A stretch of 64,000 nt of DNA from Archegozetes longisetosus (lineage: Eukaryota; Arthropoda; Arachnida; Sarcoptiformes; Trhypochthoniidae). Below the pieces are notes generated by a model. The model saw nothing but the letters and a program-made list of their open reading frames with translations. It did not search any database and had not been told where the DNA came from. The stretch covers positions 2,394,001-2,458,000 of the forward strand of contig JAEMBT020000009.1 in NCBI GenBank assembly GCA_018873245.2, given 5' to 3'. Each line of letters starts with the position of its first letter. Position 1 is the first letter of the stretch. The translations under genes were made by a program, and so were the position numbers. Shown here piece by piece: positions 9,951 to 21,931 of this stretch.

Positions 9951-11310
9951 TTCGTTAGTATAGTTATGATTTGATCGTAATAATTTGTGATTAAATACTT
10001 CACTAAAAACCTGCCTGAACCTGTAAACTCTTATTTCGTTATGACTATAAAAGGTTATGTTTAGTTCGCTCTACTTGTAAAAGTAAATTCTTATTCTAAT
10101 TTAATTACAATAGGAAATTAATTGTTATGAGAATCTAATATTGGAATGCTTGAACATCCCTTTTTAGAAATAACTTTTCTTAAAATTATAACTCGAAAAT
10201 ATTCTTAAACATCCTTTTATTAATTAATCAGAAAAGTATAGAGAGAGTAATAGAGAGTAGAAATTAAGTGAGTTAGTAAGAGAGTGCAAGAGAGATTAGA
10301 CTCTGTGCGACACTTTTAAATCTTTACATATTATCATTCAATTTATATTTTAATAAAGATTGTTAATTGTTAAAGCCTGAGTTGTTATTTCGCTTTATAA
10401 AAATCCACTCGCACACGGGGCTCTAGATTGATGTATTTCAAAGTTAGGACTTGTTTACTACCCCGCATTATATATGATTATTAAATGCTAAAACATTATA
10501 TATTTTCTATTATTTAATTATATTTTTTGGTAATGGAGGTGACCTAAGCTATCATTACATGTTATAATACGCGTGTAACTATATCTTTAGATATAATTAC
10601 ACGAAATAAGCAGTTTTTGTTATACCTTAATAAAAGTGCTTCTCTTGAGGTATTGTGACATGTTGTATAAAGCCCGGTAAGAAGGTAATTATTTAAGCCA
10701 ATATATCTGATTTTGTGTCTTGTTTCTGTATACACTAAGTTGCTCAGAAAGTTTTAAAGTGAAAGCGTATCACCAGAGAAAAATCGATCCCGAGTTGATC
10801 GTTAAATTAGTCATTATTTCGAACCTATAGCCTGATTTTTTATCAAAATCGAATTAATAGTTATATTTTTAAACTTTGGATCTAAGTCAGAACTGTACAT
10901 CTTAATGTCTCCGCGAGCTTAATATAAGTTTCAATATTTTTTGAGAATAGTATTTTATTAAAAAAGTCATGGACTTCAAATCTAGTCAATATTATTGCAT
11001 CCCTTACTGCTTGTAATGAGGACATTTTTTTCAAGCTGATTCAAACATAAAATGCAATCATTCATTTCCAATTTGGAGTAATTACTATTCCTTCAAAGTG
11101 TTGCCCAATTTATTTGGTTCAATAGTTTAAACTTTGAATTCCATATCTGTTTTTTGAGTTAATTATTTGTGTTGATTAAGTCAATTTAAAATTTAAAATT
11201 CTATTTGGCCTCTACTCGTACATTTGTTGATTTGTATAAGTTTTTTAGATTAAGATCAGTTTTGAAATTGAGAATTCCGGATAAGCACTTTACTATTTTA
11301 AATATTGATT
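9951..11310. other. gene-free stretch, possible old LTR-like segment
   Basis: No ORF of note. Around 10240-10400 a GA-rich tract is followed by TTTTAATAAAGATTG and a GC-richer end, the look of an LTR polyadenylation region, but I cannot define borders. Sequences like GAGGTATTGTTACATG occur at about 8520 and 10650, a small dispersed repeat. Confidence 0.35.
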
Positions 11311-12110
11311 GTAGAGTGTGTTGAAAAATATTATTCAAACACTTGTATATTGATTGACATGTTTGTTTCATACGTAAATTCATTTAAGGTCATAATTACT
11401 TTTACATAGATATTGAGCAAGCGATAATGTGTTGACAGAACACTTTATTATTACCTCATAATTCACGCGATAATCAGTTCTTGTACGATTGTTAAATATT
11501 ATCTAACTTTTAGTGCAGCACTAAAAATAGAAATTTTCATATATGACTATAACTAATCGTTATTATTTCTTGTACGATTGCTAAATACTATCTAATCTTC
11601 AGTGCAACACTAAAACTTTTCAAGTCAGACTATAACTAATAAATTTAATCTTCGACTGATGAATAAAGGAAGAGAGAATAACTTCAAGTGTTGTCCTTCG
11701 CTCATTTTACTTTTATCAATTAGTTTCTCATTTAATTATCCTATTTAGGATTAATTTTTCAAGTAACTTGAAATGTAATTATTTTTACTCATTTAAATAC
11801 AAATTTATTCTGAATATCACCAATTTTATAGTATTATAGTGAGATTAGCGAAAGACAACATTTGAAATTATTCTCTCTTCCTTTATTCATCAGTCGAAGA
11901 TTAAATTTATTAGTTATAGTCTGACTTGAAAAGTTTTATTTTTAGTGTTGCACTGAAGGTTAGATAGTATTTAGCAATCGTACAAGAAATAATGAAGTGT
12001 TCTGTTAATACATCATCTTTGTAAATGTAATTATAACGTGAAGTGAATTTACGTATGAAACAAACATAATAATTATTACACAAATGTTTAATATTTTCTA
12101 ACACATTTCA
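11311..12110. repeat. inverted-repeat element with an internal duplication
   Basis: The arms 11311-11720 and 11840-12110 are inverted copies: the block CTTCGACTGATGAATAAAGG at 11652 reappears as its complement near 11885, and GTTTGTTTCATACGTAAATT near 11363 matches its complement near 12055. The left arm carries an extra tandem copy of a segment beginning TTCTTGTACGATTG (11475 and 11568), which explains the arm length difference. No coding capacity. Confidence 0.7.
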
Positions 12111-12256
12111 CTATCAATATTTGAAATAGAAAAGTGGGTGAGGGTATACGAGTATAGCACCAAACTTTAAATTCACTAAAATAGGGTTTTTGCATATATC
12201 TGATTAAAGTTTTAATCATTTTATCATTACTGAGTTGTTCAGTAACTATTGATTAA

Positions 12257-12761
12257 TATAAGGATTTTCGGAAAGTTCCAGCGGCTTTCTTAGATGTATT
12301 TTGCGCGTTCTATTTGAACAGTTGAAAAATTAATTACAAATCGATTCCATTTCTCAATTGAAAGAACAGATATTTTTCTTCAAATTTTTGTCAAAATATT
12401 TTTGTTATTTGTGTCCAAACGATGTCAGATCGAACTCCCGATAAGACTCACATACGTCACTGTATATTATACGAATTCAATCGTGGATCAAATGCCACTT
12501 ATGGCCAAGTCATTAGTGCTCGCACTTGCCAAGGATGGTTCGGTCGATTCCGTTCCGGTGACCAGAACCTAGATGACCGCCCGAGCAGTGGCCGACCCTC
12601 AATTGTGAACAGCGACGTTCTGAGGGCTCTGGTCGTTCCGTTGGGGACATGTCGTCGATAATGACGGAAATTATATAATTGATTAAAATTTGTTCCCTTC
12701 TTTTTAAAATAAAATTAAATATTTGATAAAAACCCGCTGGAACTTTCCGAAAATCATTATA
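12257..12761 (+). mobile_element. Mos1-like mariner, internally deleted
   Basis: The ends are inverted copies reading GATTTTCGGAAAGTTCCAGC (12263 onward) and complement at 12736-12756, inside TATA on both sides. The 505-bp unit keeps only the outer parts of a mariner: the start of the transposase (12422) and its last residues (VDNDGNYIID then TAA, near 12650-12690), so the whole catalytic core is missing. This is how a full mariner becomes a non-autonomous element that could be moved in trans. Confidence 0.85.
12422..12661 (+). pseudogene. mariner transposase N-terminal remnant
   Basis: About 70 residues match the mariner DNA-binding region: HIRHCILYEFNRGSNAT, then the second helix-turn-helix with RTCQGWFGRFRSGD and RPSSGRPS, ending DVLRALV. 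Roughly a dozen residues between the two helices are missing compared with Mos1-type proteins. After DVLRALV the sequence jumps to the C-terminus in another frame. No catalytic residues remain. Confidence 0.85.
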
Positions 12762-13161
12762 TTTCAAATTATACTTAAAGATAACTATTTTTCACAGTTT
12801 GTATATTGTAAAAAATTCAATGTTAATGATTTAAGCTATGGTGAAAGGTTCAAACTACTAATGTCTCACATTAGTCATGTATATCCAGGTCCTTTTAATC
12901 AAATAAATCACTAAATTTCTAGAGTATTTTACTGGTGCTATACTGATATAACCCTACCGAAAAGTGTTTATCTGAAATTCTCAAATTCATGACTGATCTA
13001 AACATGATAAACTTATTCGAATCAATAGGTATACAAGTGGAGGCCAAATAGAATTGACTTTTATTAACACAAAAGACTATCGCAAAAACCAATTTTTGTA
13101 ACTTTTTTTGCGAATGTTCTCAGTTGTCTTAAATTCTGAAATTTGAATATTCATAATACTG

Positions 13162-16100
13162 GTTGAGATGGCCAAATGTAGCGCAACATATATGGTGGCC
13201 AACCCCTATATGGGAGTGATCAATATGATGAGTAGAGTTGGTTGGGCCGGTCCCGTGGGGTTCCGCCCACTTTTTTTGAAAAATTCAAAATGGCCTCTTA
13301 GGGGCGTGGTTAGAGCGAGTTTTAATCTTTAACTCATGTGGGTTTCACATACAAAGTCTCACTTTCCCACCACTAGTATTACCTTAGTCGCGCCCACTTT
13401 TCTATTTTAAATTGACAGATACGTGAGTTATGATATATAATGTTATGCTTATATTGGATCCGTTAGCTAGCTATGCTGTTATCCCTTCCCCATATGCCTA
13501 TTTTTAAAATGTCTGTACCAGAACCAGTTCGGAACGAGCCGACCCACAGTACAAATGAGGCAAGAATTTGTATATATTTGTATATGGACTTATGGTTGAC
13601 TTTTACTTTTCCGAGAAGCTGGGGAAGACATTGCATATCTATATATGTATTATCAGCATGACTTGATAAGCAATAAAGTCTAGAGTCACATCCACCTCTG
13701 GCCACTTCTAAGCTCCACCCACCAACAAGTTTTAAGCCACGCCCACCAACCTTTTCTCAAAATTTCTTCTAAATACACTGTTAAAGAATATGTAAGCAGA
13801 TTCTCAACATTACTTCTGTGGGTGGAGTTATAAAAGAGGATGCCAAGATACGGACTATCTTGATTCCAAATGTATTCCGATGTCAAAATATCAAGCATGA
13901 CGAGTAGAGTCTAAATATATAAACTTTTATGATCTGGGTCATGGCGTTCACGAGATATTGACCTTTTTTGACCCCAGAAAAAAGTGACTTTTTCGTAAAA
14001 AAAGATATGTCAAAAGGCTCAGCATCAAGAATAGGTTACAAATATATATAACATTAAATATTTCAAGGCCATATAGCTAAGGCGAAGAGCGAAAGATAAA
14101 GTATAAATAAAATAATAATATAGATAAATAAATCATTCTGAGCTTTCATTGTCAGTGCTTCAAACACCACACAGAGACTGCTCAGCGACTCTTCATGTAT
14201 TTCAATCTCAGACTGGTATCTGGCATACTCGAGAAACCAGAGAACCATCATTATGTGTGCTCAACATTAGACGGTTCTCTGGCTATTTTTGCACTGAGAA
14301 CAGTACTCGGAAATGGCTGCGGCACCGAAAAGTGCTCTATCTACTAAAACATAAAGTACTTTATAGAGTTCCTGTGCCGCGACCTAGTCCGCCCGCGGAC
14401 CATCATTGGGTCACCAGCTGGAATTCCATGGGAGCTAATTCTAAGAGATCCGGTGTGCCTGCACACCTGAATCTCATAGCTCCCGTCCAGCAACCTCATT
14501 GAGGGACGGAGACTGTAGAGTACTTGACACTGAAGACCCTCTCTCCAAGTCTTCAGCGCGGGCTTTATTTGAGAGGGTACCGCCCGAGACCCCTGGTGCT
14601 CGTCATCCTCCATGGCGGCATATTTTTTGGCCCGGAGGCTTAGCCTGGTTTATATTTGTAAGTCAGTTGCCCACCGTCACCACGAGGAGGTCGCTCCCGC
14701 AGGCGGATGATTGTGAAACTGTGCCGACCCATTTTTGCCCTCTGTTTCCGTAACACTACACTACTTCAAGTTATGCCCATTGACAATCTTTCTTCTCTTG
14801 TCGAGAACTTTCCAAAAATTGTTGAGTAATCAATTTAGGCAATGGTCCCATAGGGTCTTAGCATCCTCCTTTTGAAGTTCGATATATGTAATGTCCTTTT
14901 CCATGATTGGAATATCAAAATTTAGAAAATTCGTAACTTCGCTCACAGAAGAAATTTCGAGAATTCTTTTGCATATTTAGAAGAAAATTTAAGTAAATTT
15001 TGGTGGGCGTGGCGTAAAATTTGTTATTGGATGTGGTGTAGAAGTGGTCGAATGAGGGCATGGCTTATATGTATATGTATCTCCATTCCATGATCATTAC
15101 CATGAATGTCTCGATTTTCTTGTGTTAATTTTGTAGAGGCTTTTAAGTCTCTCCATAAACGCTCAATGGTATTTGTGTTGACTTTTACTCATTAAATTTT
15201 GAAATCTGTATTGTGGTAATAAATATTATAAAATGATTGAACTATTATTTGTATGCATAAACTCAGTTAATTCTTTTTGAAATATTGCAAAGTCTGAAAT
15301 TCTTTTATGGGAGCGTGTAAGAAATTTGTAGGATTTCACAGCAGTCTTTTGATTGAATTTAACCAATTTTTTGAGTGATACTCATTCAATAACCGATTGC
15401 TTGACCAAAGAAAATTAACGATAGTACTTTGGTTTGTCGAATAAAGAGGGTTATCGTCTCGGGATAACTGGCTGAGTATTTTCGAATTCTGATTAAAATT
15501 TTCATAATATACTTGAAAATGATTGAAGACATCTATTAATATTTTAGTTTGACCACAAAATTCTCGACCTGAGAAATCCTCCAAAAACTCACACCCGAAG
15601 TCTTGACTGTATATAAAATATTTTAAAAGTTTCGATATTCTAAAATTGTGTGTAACTATTTAAACATTTAATATTCTACAATATTCAGTGAATCGTATCG
15701 TTTAAATAATAGTTGAATTAGTTTATTATGAGTAAAATACAAAAAATTTTGAATACTCATAGCTCCGCCCCCAGGAGGAATTTCGAGAATCTGTTTGCAT
15801 ATTCTTAACTAGTATACTTAGAAGAATATTTAAGAAAATTTTGGTGGGTGTGGCTTAGAATTAATTTTGTGGGCGGAGCTTAGACTTGATCGGAAGTTGA
15901 TGTGGCTTGAAGCTTTTTTGTTTGATAAGTGACACTGATGATAAATATATAGGTATGTAATGTCTTTGCCAGCTTCTCCAGAAGGTAAAAGCCAACCTGT
16001 ACGTATATATAGATTGATAGGAAAGAGGATATTATCCAGTCCAGAAAATTAACCTAAGCTTCCCCATGAATCCACCTTCACGTAATGAGGAAGCAACAAC

Positions 16101-16408
16101 AGCATAGGTGGCTAACGGGTTCAATATAAGCATAATACACCGCAACTAATATATATCTATCAATTTAAAATAGAAAAGTGGGCTTATCTAAGGTAGTACT
16201 AGTGGTAGAATGGTACGACCTTGCGGTTGGGACCTATATGAATTAAAGATCAAAACTCACCCATAGCCACAACCCTAGGGTACCATTTTAAATCTTCCAA
16301 AAAAAGTGGGCGGAGCCTTATGGGACTGTCCCAATCAACTCTACTCATCATACTGGTCATGCCTATATAGGAGTTGACCAACTTATATGTTGCGCCATAT
16401 TTGGCTAT
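13162..16408. repeat. 3.2-kb foldback element with about 700-bp arms
   Basis: The left arm (13162-13890) and right arm (about 15740-16408) are inverted copies. The outer ends read GTTGAGATGGCCAAATGTAG and, on the other side, its diverged complement; both arms contain CCGCCCAC and GGGCGTGGC motifs, GAGTAGAGTTG, and a GCTTATATTG block. The loop holds a GC-rich island (14130-14770) and a minus-strand frame (15336-15584, about 82 codons, nothing recognised). The same arm sequence starts again at 22702. No transposase is encoded. Confidence 0.8.
14130..14770. other. GC-rich insert in the foldback loop, origin unknown
   Basis: Base composition jumps from strongly AT-rich to about half GC with fairly sharp edges near 14130 and 14770. 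Several overlapping frames stay open on both strands (for example 14149-14502 plus and 14344-14613 minus), which is expected from GC content alone, and none shows a domain. A retroposon fragment (a non-LTR element end) or captured host DNA are both possible. Confidence 0.45.
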
Positions 16409-16727
16409 AACATGTGTTGTTTTTTACACAATACAAAATGACTCTTCTTCTATTCAGGTCGCATATCATTTCTTGATTATATACAGAATACAAGGCTTAT
16501 TCATTGTAATCAAACTTGTACTTTTAGAAATTGACCGACCAATCCAAGTCTATCTCTCATCGGCTCTAATACATAGGAAAAGACTTTGAATGTTATCATA
16601 GGGTTCGTTGTTTGTATAACGCTTAAGATCAATGCTTTCCGTGTGTATCCAGCTGGCAGAAACAAAACTGGTTCAAGAGTATTCATCCGATCGAAGATAT
16701 ATTTTATGAATTATGAATTTCATAGTA

Positions 16728-18011
16728 AAGTTCCCACAAATGAAATTGAGAAAATTGAATTAATTGTAATTGTCAAACCCTATTAAATTTTTATTCAAAA
16801 TTAATGCTAATTTATCCCCACATTACTATAATTTTTAAAAAATACAAAATTAATATTTAATTTCCCCCTTTGCATCAATACAGGCTTGAATTCGGCGCGG
16901 CATGCTATTAATTAAGGACTCCAATAAGTTAAAGTCTAGTGAGTCCCAGACTTCTTGAGTTTTCGCGGTCCATTCTTCCATGTTCCTCGGATCTAATTTT
17001 TCTAAGGCATCTTTCATGATGTGCCATAGATTTTCAATAGGATTTAGATCCGGGGAACATGGAGGCCACTCCAGGACTTCGATACCGCGGTCTTCGAGCC
17101 ACTTTTATGTTGACTTGGCCGTGTGCGGTGTCGCGTTGTCCTGTTGAAGGACATAACCATCCGGGTATATCACCGCCATAGATGGTTCCAAATTCGCGGC
17201 CAAAATGTCTTGATAGCGGGTGGCACCAATGGACCCTCGCGCGATCTCCAATGTTGTCGTTCCTCTCGTGCCGATTCCTCCCCAAACCATAAACGAAGAC
17301 CCGTGTTTTAGAGTTGGCTTTTGAGGGCGAGACTTAGCCCACTCCCGTACCTTATTTCTGAAGAGCTAAAAATAGCTCTCATCAGTAAAGATGACCTTAG
17401 TCCAGTCCCGATTTTGGTTGTCAAGACACCATTTAAGGCGCTTTTCCTTATGCGCCTTGGTCATCATTGGTACGGCGCGTGGTACCCATTTAAGATACCC
17501 GGACCTCTTGAGGGCATTTAAAATGGTATTAGGGTGCACCAAGGGGCTTCCGCGCTTTGCAGCCAATTCACCGATTTTGGCACTACTAAATTTCGGGTGA
17601 TGGTGAACAAGTTGCGAAACGCGCCGCAAATCGTTGCCGACGATCTTGCGTTTCGCACCTGATCCAGGCTTCCTTTGGAGGCCTTCGCCCGATTTTATCT
17701 TCGCGATAGTCCTGTATACCGTAGCCGATGATATACCTGTCATCTTATGAAGTTTTTTCGGGTTCTTTATGCCATTTTCGAAAAGAATTTGGAGTGTCTT
17801 ACGGCGCTCTATTTCCATATTGAGAGTGGTTTATTTTAAAAGGCAGGGTGTAAACAAACTTTTGTTTTTCCGGCACCTGTTTTATCAAATTAAAGCCCTT
17901 GAAATAGGCTTATAATTTAATCCATAAACCCTTGAAATTGAATGTATTTTCGCGAAGAAAATAATTAACTAGCGCGAGAGATAAATTTCTCAATTTCATT
18001 TGTGGGAACTT
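16728..18011 (-). mobile_element. full-length Tc1-type transposon
   Basis: The 1284-bp element is flanked by TA (16726-16727 and 18012-18013). The termini are inverted: AAGTTCCCACAAATGAAATT on the left and its complement on the right. It carries one transposase frame on the minus strand with only two internal stops. The good state of the ends and of the frame suggests fairly recent activity. Confidence 0.92.
16850..17818 (-). pseudogene. Tc1-type DD34E transposase with two nonsense codons
   Basis: A single frame of 322 residue positions runs from Met at 17818 to TAA at 16850-16852 without frameshift. It shows the paired helix-turn-helix region (residues 1-110, with TGISSATVYRTI), then the catalytic core: FTDES (first Asp), VLQQDNATPHTAKST (second Asp) and CSPDLNPIENLW (Glu), with 34 residues between the last two. 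Two in-frame stops break it: TAG right after DESYF (17366-17368, probably a former CAG) and TAA at 17105-17107 before KWLEDRG. The length is slightly below the usual 340. It binds the terminal repeats and cuts and pastes at TA sites when intact; this copy is inactive. Confidence 0.92.
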
Positions 18012-18712
18012 TAATATTCAAAAGCCTTTTGTGTGCATAACTGCTGAGAAGAGATAGACTCATATTGGATTATTTTCAATCAATTGTAGGAATTTTTTAA
18101 TATAAAATTACTTAAATTTTCGATTTTACCCCTAAAATGCATATTTACACAAATTGATCATCATGACGTTACCAGTTAATTCTTTTCTCAATATACTAAT
18201 TAATTATTTTCAAAAAATTTTTTTAATGATTTTATTTTTAAAGACTTAAAGATGGCCATTAAGAGGATTTTATTTTGTTTCTTCAATCTGAGCTCAATAT
18301 TATTAGAATCGGAAGAATTTTTTAGGCCATAGAAATATCTATAGAAACCTCGTCAAAAGATTATATTTAGAGATTTTTCAACACTAAGCCATTATAACTT
18401 TTGGTGAGATTGATGAGATCTATCTTTTGATGTCCATGTCTTTAATGGTCTATTTCAGCCAATATCCATATAAAATAGACATTCTTCTTTAATGTTGATC
18501 TCCAGTCTAAGAGCACATTTTATGAGCCAATAGCATATTGCAAGGAATTTTGACTTATTCTCTTTCAACACCCTTAACCCTACTTTCCCACAGATGAACA
18601 TAAATCACAAACAGGGACCAGACATAATCAGGATTAGTTATTCAAAAGTATTCCCATTCCCAACTATTGCCTAACAAAAATAACTCCTCTTTCTCGACTA
18701 TTGGTTAAAACT
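18012..18712. other. gene-free stretch
   Basis: AT-rich spacer between the Tc1 element and a possible solo LTR; no ORF, repeat pair or RNA gene recognised. Confidence 0.5.
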
Positions 18713-19281
18713 TGTTAAGCCCCTACCCTAAACTTATGTCGAAATCTTCCTATAAGAGTGATTGACAAAATATGTATTTGGATCTTTTACCTCATATTAC
18801 CAAAATAAAATAGCTCTTGTAGTTACAATAGTTTTGTTATTGTTACGAAATTGTGTTGTGCTACGATTCTATGTTGCAATATACGATGGATGTATAATAA
18901 TTATTGTTCCTGATAAAGAAGGATTGAGGTGGGGATTCACAATTCTGCATGTTTCTCTAGAGGTATTTAAGGCATTACTGATAGAAGTAGAACCATTTCT
19001 GACCTATTGTTCAGTTGTTATTAAGATTTGAAAGAGAGACTTTGTTAAAGACTGTGAGTGAGTGGCTAGATGAGCAATCAGTAAAATTCTTCCGAGCCGG
19101 CAACTGAGTATTGGAGCATCGATGCACCACGTGCGTTGAAGTACTAGGGAATTACATTAAAATATAAGCCCCACCTCACTCCTGTCCTAGCGCTTCTATG
19201 TAAGGGACAATAAATATTGTACTCTCCTCGTACCGTTATATATCTCTGGATAAGTACTTTGTGAGTGTAAGAAGCATAACA
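18713..19281 (+). repeat. possible solo LTR
   Basis: The 569-bp segment starts TGTTAAGCCCC and ends AAGCATAACA, so TGTTA/TAACA form short inverted ends. Near its 3' part it has AAAATATAAGCCCC (TATA-like), then GGGACAATAAATATTG (polyadenylation-like). The flanking five bases do not match, and no primer site or ORF follows, so a solo LTR with eroded duplication is only one reading. A frame at 18762-19031 has no recognised domain. Confidence 0.35.
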
Positions 19282-19453
19282 TTAAGCAGAAAATTCAAGT
19301 ATTAAAATCTAATCATCTTTATTCAATAACTGTAAAGAATTACACTTTGGTTTAAAAGTTAATAAATTGACCTATCTTCTATTTCCACAAAAATATTCCA
19401 GCAAAAAGACATTAAAACAAAAATAGTATTGATTAATAAAACAAAGCATTAAG

Positions 19454-19527
19454 GTTGGCTGAAAAATAACCAGACAGTTATTAACTGATAAGTCAATAAA
19501 TACATGTCTGATTATTTTTCAGCCAAC
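19454..19527. repeat. 74-bp MITE-like hairpin over the nitroreductase 3' end
   Basis: GTTGGCTGAAAAATAACCAG and its near-complement ending CAGCCAAC enclose about 30 bp. The end sequence resembles the terminus of the mariner at 28105 (GGTCAGCCGGAAAATAACCG), so it may be a minimal derivative of that family. The hairpin supplies the stop codon of the adjacent nitroreductase frame. Confidence 0.6.
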
Positions 19528-20091
19528 AACTACTTTATTAGTAAGGACTCCTTCAGAAACAAATTGTTTGATTGAAGTTCGTTGAGTTATATTCTGGTTA
19601 TGTACATGCGGACGTTTTCCGATAGCAATCATAACTTCCAAACTATAGTCAGTATTATTCGACTGAAAAATAAGTTGTTCAGTCTTCTGGTAATCGAAGC
19701 CTTCGATGGCCCGAACAGCATATCCCCGACCAGTACCTTCTAAGGCCAATGCCATCCACGCTGACCCAGCGTCGAAAGAATGGGATGGAATAAAAGTTTT
19801 ATTCTCTTTGTAGTTCTCATATTTAGCTGAGAGCATGACTACTAAAACCGATGCATTTGTACACCATTTCTGATTATATGGCATCAGTAGGTCATAGAAT
19901 TTGTCCCAATGACTAGTATTTCGCTTTGCATAAACGAATCTCCATTCCTGGAGATTGTAAGAGGAAGGTGACCAACGAGCGGCCTCAAAAAGCGGGTATA
20001 TTTCGTCGTCTGTCATCTCTTCGCCGGTCATTTCGTAGGCGGAATGTCTGCTCTTAATTAATGGGTGTACCGGATATTCCGATTTTCGGGC
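19519..20091 (-). CDS. bacterial-type nitroreductase family protein (exon)
   Basis: The frame encodes about 190 residues of an FMN-dependent nitroreductase: SEYPVHPLI start, a DDEIYPLFEAARWSPSSYN segment (FMN phosphate and ribityl contacts in the family), EWRFVYA, then SHSFDAGSAWMALALEG and a C-terminal EVMIAIGKRP. Such enzymes reduce nitro groups or quinones with NAD(P)H in the cytosol. The first in-frame Met is at 20031, but homology starts upstream of it, and the frame opens right after an AG at 20092-20093. An upstream exon behind a splice acceptor is therefore likely, but I cannot find it. The last residues and TGA lie within a MITE arm. This subfamily is mainly bacterial and fungal, so transfer into an animal genome is plausible. 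Confidence 0.75.
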   Translation of the reverse strand, partial: ARKSEYPVHPLIKSRHSAYEMTGEEMTDDEIYPLFEAARWSPSSYNLQEWRFVYAKRNTSHWDKFYDLLMPYNQKWCTNASVLVVMLSAKYENYKENKTFIPSHSFDAGSAWMALALEGTGRGYAVRAIEGFDYQKTEQLIFQSNNTDYSLEVMIAIGKRPHVHNQNITQRTSIKQFVSEGVLTNKVVVG

Positions 20092-21931
20092 CTTAAAAAT
20101 TATTTTTCAGTGTAAGATTTTTATTTAGATATCAAGACGGGTAACTGTTTCTTACTATTAATACTTTATCGTCGTAGTGATAGTTGAATTCAGCCAAAGT
20201 ATTATTTGTGCCTAAATCGAAATTGAAACTTGTTTCCAAAATTTTTTACTGGCTTTCAATCACTTACCCAACGAACCAAATGCTAAAATACAGATAATAC
20301 AATTGAATATTAGTACCAATAGTGATGCAATAAATTTCATCTTTGAATTATTGTTGTTGGATTATTTCAAACTTTCAACAATTCAATCGTATGTAAAACA
20401 AAAGATAAATAGATCTAAGGGTTTATACAATCGAAAAGACGACCTAAACAACTTACTACTACTGTTTCTTCATGTCTGCAAAGAGTTTATATACCAATTT
20501 CTCAATGAGAAAAATTGATAATTCAATGATGTCTGATTAGAACAAATATTGAAAATCTCTATATGAGGCAACTCTTTATCTGATAGATGTGTCGCTTTTA
20601 TAAGTTATCAGCATTTGTTTTAAATGTAATAAAATACAATTAAATCATTGGTTTTAAGTTTTAGTTAGATATACCATACATAAGTTTGTAATTTAAAGTA
20701 TTTAAAATTATAAACTATCTATGAAAATTCTTAGTATTTTTCAATAATTTGGAGGAATCAAAGATTTTTCTGATCAAATTTTTATTTTGAATATAAGATA
20801 TTTTTTTAAATTATTGCTTCAGTAAGCTTTGTATCCAAAGCATCTTAAATCACACTTTATAAACATAAAAATTGCATTTTTATTAAGAAAATTCAGCATT
20901 CTTGTTTTAAAAATCCATTCAGAGACCGTAAATTGTGGCAGAAAATTTAAATTAGTGCTAATAAACTTAATGATTTTATAATTGATGAGTTCTTTGTTGT
21001 TTTATATAGAATTTCTTAATAATTTAAGTAATTTATTAAAATTAATAAACTTATGTTTCTTATATAAAATGAAATAATAGTTTCTATTCACGAGAAATTA
21101 ATAGAATATTTTTACAAATCACTTGAATTAAACATATAAGTGGTTTGATTGTATGTTCGTTGGCCTACGTGACTTCCTTTGATCTATCTAAGAAAGATCC
21201 CACTTTTACTTCAAGTGGCCAATAGGTTATTAAGTGTTATCAAAAGATCATAAGTATAGAGTATATGCAATTTCACACATAATATGAGTCATAACTAATC
21301 ATTTAATCTATATTAAATACAAAATTAATTGAAGGAACTTACAAAATTGATTGCATCACTTTAACCATCGTTTTATCATAACCTATAATAACTCCTAAAT
21401 AGATTTACAAATATTAAAATATCCAGTGAATTCCTAAGTATTTTACTTTGCTTAAAATTTTTTGAAACAAAAACTTCAGAGACATAAATTTAGCTTTACT
21501 TTTATGTCACGGTTGTATTATTGCACGTCTTGCTTTGTATTTATATTGTTAAGCTATTAGTTTATATTAGTTATATTAGCTGTTATATTAGTTTTGTTAA
21601 GTTTTAAATTTTAGCTGCATTCTAATTATTCTATAGTTAGTCATAAAACATATACAGAATCAACAACGGAAAGCCGAAACTAGCCATTATAGGTCATTTT
21701 TCTGTTTTAATTCTTATAAAAATCAAACACCTTAATACATAAATAGGAAAGCATTAACTAAAAGTTTATTTAAACCAGTCATTCAGATGAAAAATAGTAC
21801 CTAAAATATATCAAATTTAGAATTATGATAAATGCCAAAAGTGTCTGTCTTTGTTCTACAAGCGGCCCAAAAAATCTTTTGAACAATAAAGCGCGCCTTT
21901 TTCATTAATTTTCCTTGCCTATATTAAGGAA
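20092..21931. other. gene-free stretch
   Basis: Strongly AT-rich. A plus-strand frame at 20303-20518 (about 70 codons, containing LLLLDYFKLSTIQSYV, faintly like a BTB/BACK helix) lacks an ATG and any second supporting motif. The missing 5' exon of the nitroreductase may lie near its left end. Nothing else is supported. Confidence 0.4.

Noticed and set aside
14149..14753. Overlapping ORFs in the GC-rich island on both strands
   Set aside because: GC-rich DNA has few stops; no motif, start context or splice support.
17034..17285. Open frames antisense or out of frame to the Tc1 transposase
   Set aside because: The transposase frame explains the sequence with all catalytic motifs; the others are shadows.
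20303..20518. BTB/BACK-like fragment
   Set aside because: Only one helix-like stretch resembles the family; no ATG and no further domain.
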